Assembly (NCBI RefSeq): GCF_042432905.1
Contig: NZ_JBHLWI010000040.1
Span: 62,001-126,000, forward strand
Direction of reading: 5' to 3'
Length of the DNA stretch: 64,000 nucleotides
DNA from: Fontibacter flavus
Lineage (GTDB): Bacteria > Bacteroidota > Bacteroidia > Cytophagales > Cyclobacteriaceae
This document shows, in pieces, positions 9,191 through 15,496 of the stretch (within the stretch, counting starts at the first letter, position 1; the number at the start of each line of letters is the position of its first letter). The notes under the pieces are model-generated. The model worked only from the letters and a program-made list of their open reading frames with translations. It had not been told where the DNA came from and did not search any database. A program made the position numbers and the translations under genes.

Positions 9191-9217
9191 TTGAATAAAT
9201 TTTAAAAAATTATTCAA
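9191..9217. repeat. AT-rich inverted repeat upstream of the aro promoter
   Basis: TTGAATAA (9191-9198) and TTATTCAA (9210-9217) form an inverted pair just upstream of the -33 element at 9225. A third copy of TTATTCAA lies at 9151-9158. It could be an operator half-site set or simply AT-rich chance. It is not followed by a T-run, so I do not call it a terminator. Confidence 0.35.
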
Positions 9218-9224
9218 AAATTGA

Positions 9225-9255
9225 TTTGTTTTTAAAGAAGTACCCTTTACATTTG
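9225..9255 (+). promoter_or_regulatory. Consensus Bacteroidota promoter for the aromatic leader/operon
   Basis: TTTG at 9225-9228, exactly 19 bp, then TACATTTG at 9248-9255: a full match to the primary sigma consensus TTTG-N19-TAnnTTTG. The expected start site is about 3-8 bp after the -7 box, which places +1 at or very close to the leader ATG at 9260, so the leader mRNA may have almost no 5' UTR. Confidence 0.85.
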
Positions 9256-9259
9256 AAAC

Positions 9260-9355
9260 ATGTTAATCGCAGTCTTCGCATATTTTACCTTCTTTTACTT
9301 TTACTTTCGTCCTGAAGGTCGAATCGGAGCTGCTTATTGTCTGGTAAAAAAATAA
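9260..9355 (+). CDS. Phe/Tyr-rich attenuator leader peptide (31 aa)
   Basis: ATG at 9260, TAA at 9353-9355. Codons 6-16 read F-A-Y-F-T-F-F-Y-F-Y-F, that is 6 Phe and 3 Tyr in 11; another Tyr follows at codon 26. There is no Trp. The rest, RPEGRIGAAYCLVKK, is ordinary. The composition and place are those of a ribosome-stalling leader such as the pheA and pheST leaders of enterobacteria. It sits 4 bp after a consensus -7 box and 18 bp before a terminator hairpin, directly ahead of a DAHP synthase/chorismate mutase gene in a Phe/Tyr biosynthesis cluster. The product probably has no function of its own. It is the sensor: low charged tRNA-Phe or tRNA-Tyr would stall the ribosome over codons 6-16. 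Confidence 0.85.
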   Translation: MLIAVFAYFTFFYFYFRPEGRIGAAYCLVKK

Positions 9356-9404
9356 AAATCTATAAACCAAAGAAAGCCCGATTCGAAAGAGTCGGGCTTT
9401 TTTT
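9306..9404 (+). promoter_or_regulatory. Ribosome-dependent transcription attenuator (pause, antiterminator and terminator stems)
   Basis: Four segments can pair in exclusive ways. Segment 1 (TTCGTCC, 9306-9312), just after the aromatic codons, pairs with segment 2 (GGTCGAA, 9317-9323) with one T-T mismatch. Segment 2 extended (TCGAATCGG, 9319-9327) is perfectly complementary over 9 nt to segment 3 (CCGATTCGA, 9378-9386), the 5' arm and loop edge of the terminator. Segment 3 otherwise pairs with segment 4 (about 9389-9398) to terminate. A ribosome stalled at codons 11-16 would cover segment 1 and free segment 2 to form the antiterminator; an unstalled ribosome reaching the stop at 9353 would favour the terminator. 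The logic is inferred, the complementarities are seen. Confidence 0.8.
9374..9404 (+). terminator. Attenuator terminator hairpin
   Basis: GCCCGATTC-GAAA-GAGTCGGGC: a 9-bp stem with one G-U pair and a GNRA tetraloop, extended by A-T pairs and followed by a T7 run. It lies 18 bp after the leader stop and 18 bp before the ATG of the second DAHP synthase. Confidence 0.9.
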
Positions 9405-9422
9405 ATTTAAACCTAAATTGTC

Positions 9423-10520
9423 ATGCAAGACCACTTACAAATCAAAGACTGGGGATTAGGCCTTCAAGGTCACACCATCATCGCAGGCCCATGTAGTGCC
9501 GAAACACCTGAACAGATTGAAAAAGTCTGTTTGGATATGAAAAAGGAAAATATGGTACCGGATATGTTCCGCGCAGGGATTTGGAAGCCAAGAACTAGGC
9601 CAGGATCTTTTGAAGGAATTGGTGAAGATGGTCTTAAATGGATGGAGATAGTAAGGCATCATCTGAACATTCCGATCACTACGGAAGTGGGCAATGCAGC
9701 CCATGTCGAAATGGCTCTGAAGCATAAAGTAGATGTCCTATGGGTAGGTGCAAGAACAACAGTTAATCCTTTTGCAGTTCAGGAGATTGCCGATGCCCTT
9801 AGAGGTGTGGATATTCCTGTGATGGTCAAAAACCCTATGAATCCTGATCTTCAGCTTTGGTTAGGGGCTCTTGAAAGGTTCTCTGCTATAGGCATCAAGA
9901 AACTGGCTGCCATCCATAGGGGATTCTCAGATTCCTATGATAAAAGGTTTAGGAACAAGCCGAACTGGTCTATGCCTATTCACTTAAAAAGAGAGTGGAA
10001 GGGAATGGAAGTGATCAATGATCCAAGCCATATAGTAGGTAACAGGGAAGGGATTCTGGAAACTGCCCAAAGGGCCATCAATTTCGGTTTGGATGGCTTG
10101 ATGATTGAAACCCACCATGACCCGGATAATGCATGGTCTGATGCCAAGCAGCAGGTGACTCCGGCAAGATTAAAGGAAATTCTTTCCCAAATTGACTTCA
10201 AGGACACTTTAGGAGAGGAAAATCCCGGTGAAAGATTGAATGATCTAAGGGTAGCGATTGACCATCTTGATGATCAGTTGTTGGATTTATTACAGGAAAG
10301 GTTCTCCTTAATCGATCAGGTAGGTGCATACAAAAGAGAGCACCATTTGACTGTATTTCAATCTGACAGATGGAAATACGTGATGGAGTCCAGAACACAA
10401 AAGGGAGTCGCTAAAAATCTCAGCGAAAAATTCATGAAAGAATTGTTATACACCATTCATGAAGAATCAGTAAAAAGACAGGAAAAGCAGTTGCGTGCTG
10501 CTGACCCGGTTAAAAAATAA
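9423..10520 (+). CDS. 3-deoxy-7-phosphoheptulonate synthase / chorismate mutase type II fusion, copy 2
   Basis: Tandem paralogue of the gene at 8018 with the same two-domain order: DAHP synthase (IIAGPCSAETPEQ, KPRTRPGSFEG, VGARTTVNPF, KNPMNPD, IHRGFS, NDPSHIVG), then an AroQ mutase (LRVAIDHLDDQLLDLLQERF) to residue 365. The two copies are similar throughout but clearly diverged, notably at residues 35-75 and in the linker, so the duplication is not recent. It starts with ATG 18 bp after the attenuator terminator and is the first gene under its control. The copies may differ in feedback sensitivity or expression; I infer that this is the amino-acid-responsive one. Confidence 0.93.
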   Translation: MQDHLQIKDWGLGLQGHTIIAGPCSAETPEQIEKVCLDMKKENMVPDMFRAGIWKPRTRPGSFEGIGEDGLKWMEIVRHHLNIPITTEVGNAAHVEMALKHKVDVLWVGARTTVNPFAVQEIADALRGVDIPVMVKNPMNPDLQLWLGALERFSAIGIKKLAAIHRGFSDSYDKRFRNKPNWSMPIHLKREWKGMEVINDPSHIVGNREGILETAQRAINFGLDGLMIETHHDPDNAWSDAKQQVTPARLKEILSQIDFKDTLGEENPGERLNDLRVAIDHLDDQLLDLLQERFSLIDQVGAYKREHHLTVFQSDRWKYVMESRTQKGVAKNLSEKFMKELLYTIHEESVKRQEKQLRAADPVKK

Positions 10521-10530
10521 CCATCAACAG

Positions 10531-10571
10531 TGATCAGACATGCAGGAAATTAATCCCTGCATGCTTGATCA
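10531..10571 (+). repeat. Long hairpin after DAHP synthase copy 2
   Basis: TGATCA-GA-CATGCAGG (10531-10546) and CCTGCATG-CT-TGATCA (10556-10571) form a 14-bp-paired stem with one 2-nt internal loop and a 9-nt apical loop. No T-run follows, so it is more likely an mRNA-stabilising or processing hairpin than an intrinsic terminator. The rest of the 272-bp gap before aroB contains a TTGAATTCAA palindrome (10698-10707) and a promoter-like box. Confidence 0.5.
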
Positions 10572-10768
10572 TAAAAGATAGAAGAACTCAGTTTAGATGG
10601 CCTCTCTATCATCGTTAGATTGCTTTCGATGGCATTTGAGCAGGAATCCATTGAATGTTCCCTATTCGGATATTAAGTGCCGTTTTTCAGGAAACATTTG
10701 AATTCAACTTCTTTAAGCTGCCTTCTTGACATTATGCTGAATCCTTACGTAGTTATTGATTTAATCAT

Positions 10769-10776
10769 TAGTTTTG
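10769..10776 (+). promoter_or_regulatory. Possible internal promoter (-7 box) for aroB
   Basis: TAGTTTTG fits TAnnTTTG, with the TTG start of aroB 16 bp further on. The -33 position (10746-10749, TACG) is poor. It may give aroB and downstream genes an attenuator-independent supply. Confidence 0.4.
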
Positions 10777-10792
10777 TTAAAAACAATTCAAA

Positions 10793-11830
10793 TTGGAGTC
10801 CATTATATTTTCCAACAATATAGCCGAAGACCTGAAATCCTATCTGGGACAGCTTCATTTTTCCCAATTAGGAGTAATCACGGATTCGCATACAGCGATT
10901 CATTGTCTTCCAGTGATAGAAGGGAGTTTGCCGGCCAATACTAAAAAATTCAGTTTCCCCGCGGGAGAAGCGAATAAAAACCTTGAGACCTGTGTGCATA
11001 TATGGCAATGGATGACAGATGAAGGTTTTGACCGAAAATCGCTCATCATCAATCTTGGTGGAGGGGTAACGGGAGACATGGGCGGCTTTTGTGCTGCCAC
11101 TTATAAGAGAGGTGTAAGCTTTATCAATATTCCTACCTCCTTATTATCTATGGTCGATGCCAGTGTAGGTGGGAAGTTGGGGATTGATTTCAATGGTTTC
11201 AAAAATCATATCGGTGTGTTTACACAGCCTGATGCCGTGATCATTTCAGATTTCTTTTTGAAGACGCTTCCAGAGCGTGAATTAAGGTCGGGCTATGCTG
11301 AAGCCCTGAAACATGGATTGATCAGGAATTCCAATTATTTTCATTCACTTAAGATTGAAGGCTGGCAAACCCAATCATGGAGAGAAATCATTGAAAAATC
11401 CATCAGCATCAAAAAAGAAGTGGTGGAAAAGGATCCAAAAGAATCCAGTTTGAGGAAAATTCTCAACTTCGGTCATACCATTGGACATGCTTTTGAATCC
11501 TTTTACCTGGATTCAGAAAGACATTTGCTCCATGGAGAAGCCATTGCGATAGGGATGATTTGTGAAGCGTATCTTTCATATATCAAATGCGGGCTCCACA
11601 GGGGAGAAATGGAAGAAATAGTCGGGGCCATTCAGTCGGTATATGGGTTGATTGAAATTCCACAGGAGGATATTGAGGATATTATGATGTTATGCTATCA
11701 AGACAAAAAGAATGAAAGAGGGACGCTTAACTTTTCACTCTTGAGGCATTTGGGTAATTGTGATTATAACATTGCCGTCAATCTGGATGAAATCAGGGCC
11801 TCCATCCAATATTATCAAACATTGAAATAA
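10793..11830 (+). CDS. aroB: 3-dehydroquinate synthase
   Basis: Second step of the shikimate pathway: NAD- and metal-dependent cyclisation of DAHP to 3-dehydroquinate. The 345 residues carry the nucleotide/phosphate motif GGGVTGDMGGF (about 85), VDASVGGKLGID (about 119) and the metal-ligand region GHTIGHAFE (about 225) with later His of LLHGEAIAIG. Only a TTG at 10793 gives the expected N-terminus; there is no in-frame ATG near it. It follows DAHP synthase copy 2 after 272 bp and precedes aroA by 27 bp, so aroB-aroA-DUF486-pheA form a tight unit. Confidence 0.95.
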   Translation: MESIIFSNNIAEDLKSYLGQLHFSQLGVITDSHTAIHCLPVIEGSLPANTKKFSFPAGEANKNLETCVHIWQWMTDEGFDRKSLIINLGGGVTGDMGGFCAATYKRGVSFINIPTSLLSMVDASVGGKLGIDFNGFKNHIGVFTQPDAVIISDFFLKTLPERELRSGYAEALKHGLIRNSNYFHSLKIEGWQTQSWREIIEKSISIKKEVVEKDPKESSLRKILNFGHTIGHAFESFYLDSERHLLHGEAIAIGMICEAYLSYIKCGLHRGEMEEIVGAIQSVYGLIEIPQEDIEDIMMLCYQDKKNERGTLNFSLLRHLGNCDYNIAVNLDEIRASIQYYQTLK

Positions 11831-11857
11831 GCTTTCAACTCTAAAAGCCTGCTCAAA

Positions 11858-13063
11858 TTGAAATCCATAGTACTTAATCAAATAGCTTCATTTTCATCTG
11901 TCAAAATCCCTTTGCCTTCATCCAAGAGCGAAAGCAATAGGGCTTTGGTCATAGATGCCCTTACGAAAGGAGAGAATCAGCTCCAAAATTTAGCGGAAGC
12001 TCGTGATACCCAGACCATGATCCGCTTGTTGAAGGAAAATCCTCCTATTTTTGATGTGCTGGATGCCGGGACTACCATGCGCTTTTTAACAGCCTATGCT
12101 GCTGTGACAGGTCAGCATAAAGTGATGACAGGGACGGCAAGGATGTGTGAGAGACCAATTGGGATTTTGGTCGATGCCCTTCGCGAAATAGGAGCGGAGA
12201 TCCATTATATGAATGTGGAAGGTTATCCTCCCTTGGCAGTTCATGGTCTCAAAGAACAACTGACTCATCGTGTAAAAATCAGAGGAGATGTGAGTAGTCA
12301 GTATATATCTGCCCTGTTGATGATTGCGCCAATTTTACCCGAAGGTCTGGAACTGGAACTGGAAGGGAAGGTAGGATCCCGGACCTATATTGAAATGACC
12401 ATCCAATTGATGAAGTCATTTGGAGTGGACTGCATTTGGGAAGGGAACATCATCAGGGTAGCCCATCAGGATTACCGTCCAACTGTCTTTTCAGTGGAAA
12501 GTGACTGGTCGGGCGCGAGTTATTGGTTCAGTTTAGTAGCATGTGCTGAAAAAGGCGAACTGTTTTTGGAAGGTTTAAAGGAAGAAAGCCTTCAAGGTGA
12601 TTCCAAGATAGTAGAGATTATGGACAGGCTAGGGGTGAAAACCGAGTTTAAAGCAGGTGGCGTTCATTTGAGCAAGCAGCAGGTCAAAGGATTGACTTCT
12701 TGGGATTTCAGTGATTGTCCCGACCTGGCCCAGACGGTGGCAGTCTGTTGTGCCATTATTGGGCAGAAATCGGTGTTCACCGGGCTAGAAAGCCTGAGGA
12801 TCAAGGAGACAGATAGGATATATGCGCTTCAGCAGGAGTTGGCAAAGTTCAATGCCATTCTGGAAGAAACTGCACCTGAAGAATTCACAGTCATTCCTTC
12901 AGTGGAAATGCCTCATGAGGTAAAAATACACACCTATGATGATCACAGGATGGCCATGGCATTTATGCCCCTCATGACCAAAACCAGGGTGGTCATTGAA
13001 GAGCCTGATGTGGTCAATAAATCTTATCCGAGTTTTTGGAAACATGTGGATTTGATCCGTTAA
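11858..13063 (+). CDS. aroA: 3-phosphoshikimate 1-carboxyvinyltransferase (EPSP synthase)
   Basis: Transfers the enolpyruvyl group of PEP to shikimate-3-phosphate. The 401 residues are somewhat shorter than the roughly 427 of E. coli, as in other Bacteroidota. Substrate-binding motifs are present: LPSSKSESNRAL (about 20, Lys/Ser/Arg), DAGTTMRFLTAY (about 69), ERPIGILVDAL, SSQYISALLM, KETDRIYAL (about 310) and DDHRMAMAF (about 363). The start is a TTG at 11858, as for aroB and DAHP synthase copy 1. Shikimate kinase, aroD/aroQ, aroE and aroC are not in this window. Confidence 0.94.
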   Translation: MKSIVLNQIASFSSVKIPLPSSKSESNRALVIDALTKGENQLQNLAEARDTQTMIRLLKENPPIFDVLDAGTTMRFLTAYAAVTGQHKVMTGTARMCERPIGILVDALREIGAEIHYMNVEGYPPLAVHGLKEQLTHRVKIRGDVSSQYISALLMIAPILPEGLELELEGKVGSRTYIEMTIQLMKSFGVDCIWEGNIIRVAHQDYRPTVFSVESDWSGASYWFSLVACAEKGELFLEGLKEESLQGDSKIVEIMDRLGVKTEFKAGGVHLSKQQVKGLTSWDFSDCPDLAQTVAVCCAIIGQKSVFTGLESLRIKETDRIYALQQELAKFNAILEETAPEEFTVIPSVEMPHEVKIHTYDDHRMAMAFMPLMTKTRVVIEEPDVVNKSYPSFWKHVDLIR

Positions 13064-13105
13064 ACATTACTCAAAAAAACAAAATCAGACAAAACAATTT
13101 GGTGA

Positions 13106-13474
13106 ATGAAAGGGATCCTGACCATATTTCTTCTGGTGTTGTCCAACACCTTCATGACTTTTGCCTGGTATGGGCATTTAAAGTTTAAGGAACTTCGTTG
13201 GTTTGAGAATTTAGGTTTGATTGCTATTGTCCTGATCAGTTGGGGAATAGCCTTTTTTGAATATATCTTTCAAGTACCGGCCAATAGGATTGGATTCAAA
13301 GAAAATGGCGGTCCATTTTCCTTGGTCGAATTAAAAGTGCTTCAGGAAGTAATCACCTTGGTAGTCTTTATGATTTTCACATTTTTGTTTTTTAAAAATG
13401 AGAGTATAAGGGTAAATCATGTGATAGGCTTTGGTTTTCTGGTATTGGCCGTGTATTTCATTTTTAAAAAATAG
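13106..13474 (+). CDS. DUF486 family (DMT-type) membrane protein
   Basis: A 122-residue integral membrane protein with four predicted helices (about 3-20, 32-55, 74-96 and 101-119). The sequence VLSNTFMTFAWYGHLKF, the central FEYIFQVPANRIG and the C-terminal FGFLVLAVYFIFKK match DUF486, a family related to the drug/metabolite transporter superfamily but with no proven substrate. It lies between aroA (42 bp) and prephenate dehydratase (3 bp) on the same strand, so it is almost certainly co-transcribed with the Phe/Tyr genes. A role in export or uptake of an aromatic compound is possible but is inferred only from position. Confidence 0.85.
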   Translation: MKGILTIFLLVLSNTFMTFAWYGHLKFKELRWFENLGLIAIVLISWGIAFFEYIFQVPANRIGFKENGGPFSLVELKVLQEVITLVVFMIFTFLFFKNESIRVNHVIGFGFLVLAVYFIFKK

Positions 13475-13477
13475 CTT

Positions 13478-14293
13478 ATGAAAGTCGGTATACAAGGGAT
13501 TCCAGGTTCATTTCATCATCAAGTTGCGCTCAATTGCTTTGGAGAAACTTGTGGTATTAGTGGCTACAGGACATTTGAAGAGGTGGCCAGATCAGTGAAT
13601 GAGGGTAAGGATGATGTCGGTGTAATGGCCATCGAAAATTCAATTGCTGGCGCCATATTGCCGAATTACGAGTTGATAGACCGGTATGGATTAACCATTA
13701 TTGGAGAGTATTATTTACCCATTTCCCATAATTTGATGGCCTTTCCTGGGCAGCAGATGAGCGATATCCAACAGGTCAAGTCACATCCCATGGCATTGCT
13801 TCAGTGTAAGAAGTTTTTTGAAGCCTACCCATTGATCAGTTTAATGGATGATGTGGATACAGCCTCTGTTGCAAAGAGAATTTCTGATGAAAAGGTTAAA
13901 GGGATAGGTGCTATAGCCAGTACCAAAGCTGCAGAAATATATGGTCTTGAAATCCTGGCGTATGATATACAAACAGTCAAGGATAATTTTACCCGCTTTA
14001 TCCTTCTGAAAAAGCAACCAGAAAAAACTTCTGAAATGCCAGATAAAGCGTCTATTAAGGTGACCATCAGGAATGAAAAAGGGAGTTTGGCAAAATTACT
14101 GTCGCTGTTGAGCGATTGTGACATGGATCTCAGCAAAATCCAGTCTGTTCCAGTGATGGATAAACCCTGGAACTACGCTTTTTTTCTCGATATGCAGTTT
14201 GCCGATTATGATAAATATCAAGAAGCATTGAAAAAGGTCGTAGCAAGTGGTGGCGAAGTCAAGGTGTTCGGAGAATACCTTAATAAAAAGTAA
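13478..14293 (+). CDS. pheA: Prephenate dehydratase
   Basis: Converts prephenate to phenylpyruvate, the committed step to Phe. The 271 residues divide into a PDT domain (about 1-180; GIPGSFHHQVA, MAIENSIAGAI, and the catalytic-site DNFTRF) and a C-terminal ACT regulatory domain (about 190-265; VTIRNEKGSLAKLL). No chorismate mutase is fused because that activity is on the DAHP synthases. The ACT motif that usually reads ESRP, involved in Phe binding, reads QSVP here (LSKIQSVPVM), so feedback inhibition may differ from the enterobacterial enzyme. ATG at 13478 starts 3 bp after the DUF486 stop. Confidence 0.94.
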   Translation: MKVGIQGIPGSFHHQVALNCFGETCGISGYRTFEEVARSVNEGKDDVGVMAIENSIAGAILPNYELIDRYGLTIIGEYYLPISHNLMAFPGQQMSDIQQVKSHPMALLQCKKFFEAYPLISLMDDVDTASVAKRISDEKVKGIGAIASTKAAEIYGLEILAYDIQTVKDNFTRFILLKKQPEKTSEMPDKASIKVTIRNEKGSLAKLLSLLSDCDMDLSKIQSVPVMDKPWNYAFFLDMQFADYDKYQEALKKVVASGGEVKVFGEYLNKK

Positions 14294-14319
14294 GGTGTAA
14301 AAATCTATTAATTAAGGGA

Positions 14320-15477
14320 ATGAAAGGTTTTTCCAATAGGATAGCAAGCATAGAGGAATATTATTTCTCCACTAAACTGAAAGAGGTGAAAGCGCTTCAA
14401 TCAGCCGGAAAACCTGTGATCAATATGGGGATTGGAAGCCCGGATTTGCCACCTCACCCTTCAGTCATAGAGGCTTTGAATCAAACGGCATCATTCCAGG
14501 ATTCACATGGTTATCAAAATTATCAGGGCATACCTGCTTTGCGAACTGCATTTGCGGATTTTTACCAAAAACAGTACGGGGTGAACATCAATGGTCTTGA
14601 AGAAATATTGCCTTTGATGGGTTCAAAAGAAGGGATATTGCATATATCAATGGCTTTTTTAAATGAAGGAGATCAGGTCTTGGTCCCTGATCCAGGTTAT
14701 CCTACCTATACTTCGGTCAGTAATATGTTAGGGGTAAATCCGGTTTACTATAACCTGAAAGAAGAAAACCAATGGTTGCCTGATTTTGGGGAGCTGGAGC
14801 GTCTAGACTTAAGCAAAGTAAAACTAATGTGGGTAAATTACCCCCATATGCCAACCGGGACAAGGGCGGTTTCGGAGGTGATGGAAAAGTTGGTGAAATT
14901 TGCTAAAGACCATGATATTGTTTTGGTGAATGACAACCCATACAGTTTGATCCTGGAAGAAAAGCCATTCAGCATCTTTCAGATTCCTGAGGCCAAGGAA
15001 GTTGTGTTGGAATTAAATTCCTTAAGTAAGATCAGCAATATGGCAGGTTGGCGGGTAGGTGCAGTCCTAGGGAATAGGGACTTTATCCAGGCAATCACCA
15101 AGGTCAAAAGTAATGTAGATTCAGGGATGTTTCTGGGTATCCAAAAAGGAGCTATTGCCGCTCTTGGGCTGGATAAGGATTGGTACAGGGATCTAAACCA
15201 GATTTATTTGAGAAGAAGATTACTGATCTGGGAGCTTGCAGATCAATTGGGGTTAAAATATACACGAAATACGGCAGGCATGTTTGTTTGGGCAAAACTT
15301 CCGGAAGGACAGGATTGTCATCGCTTCGTTGATGACCTTTTATATCACAAGCATCTTTTTGTCACACCTGGCGATATATTCGGACAAAATGGGGAGGGTT
15401 GGATAAGGTTTTCTCTTTGTGTCCCGGAAGCAAAAATCAAAGAAGCTATCATAAGATTGACAGATTATTCCACTTGA
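14320..15477 (+). CDS. Class I/II PLP aminotransferase, probably aromatic/prephenate pathway
   Basis: A fold-type I PLP aminotransferase of 385 residues. Motifs: INMGIGSPDLPPHPSV at the N-terminus, MGSKEGILHISMAF in the cofactor phosphate site, NYPHMPTGT where others have NPxNPTG, VNDNPYS with the PLP-N1 Asp/Tyr, the Schiff-base Lys in SLSKISNMAGWRVG (about 235-248) and substrate-carboxylate Arg in WIRFSLCVPE. Its place between prephenate dehydratase (26 bp) and prephenate dehydrogenase (19 bp) suggests it makes Phe/Tyr from phenylpyruvate/hydroxyphenylpyruvate. By sequence alone it could equally be called an aspartate or LL-diaminopimelate-type aminotransferase. Confidence 0.88.
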   Translation: MKGFSNRIASIEEYYFSTKLKEVKALQSAGKPVINMGIGSPDLPPHPSVIEALNQTASFQDSHGYQNYQGIPALRTAFADFYQKQYGVNINGLEEILPLMGSKEGILHISMAFLNEGDQVLVPDPGYPTYTSVSNMLGVNPVYYNLKEENQWLPDFGELERLDLSKVKLMWVNYPHMPTGTRAVSEVMEKLVKFAKDHDIVLVNDNPYSLILEEKPFSIFQIPEAKEVVLELNSLSKISNMAGWRVGAVLGNRDFIQAITKVKSNVDSGMFLGIQKGAIAALGLDKDWYRDLNQIYLRRRLLIWELADQLGLKYTRNTAGMFVWAKLPEGQDCHRFVDDLLYHKHLFVTPGDIFGQNGEGWIRFSLCVPEAKIKEAIIRLTDYST

Positions 15478-15496
15478 AATTTCAAACACGATTAAA

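Noticed and set aside
9260..9355. Reading the leader ORF as a normal small protein (for example a membrane peptide because of its Phe/Tyr-rich core)
   Set aside because: Aromatic codon run, position between a consensus promoter and an intrinsic terminator, and terminator/antiterminator complementarity fit an attenuator far better.
10531..10571. Hairpin after DAHP synthase copy 2 as an intrinsic terminator
   Set aside because: No T-run follows and the next genes are in the same pathway and orientation.
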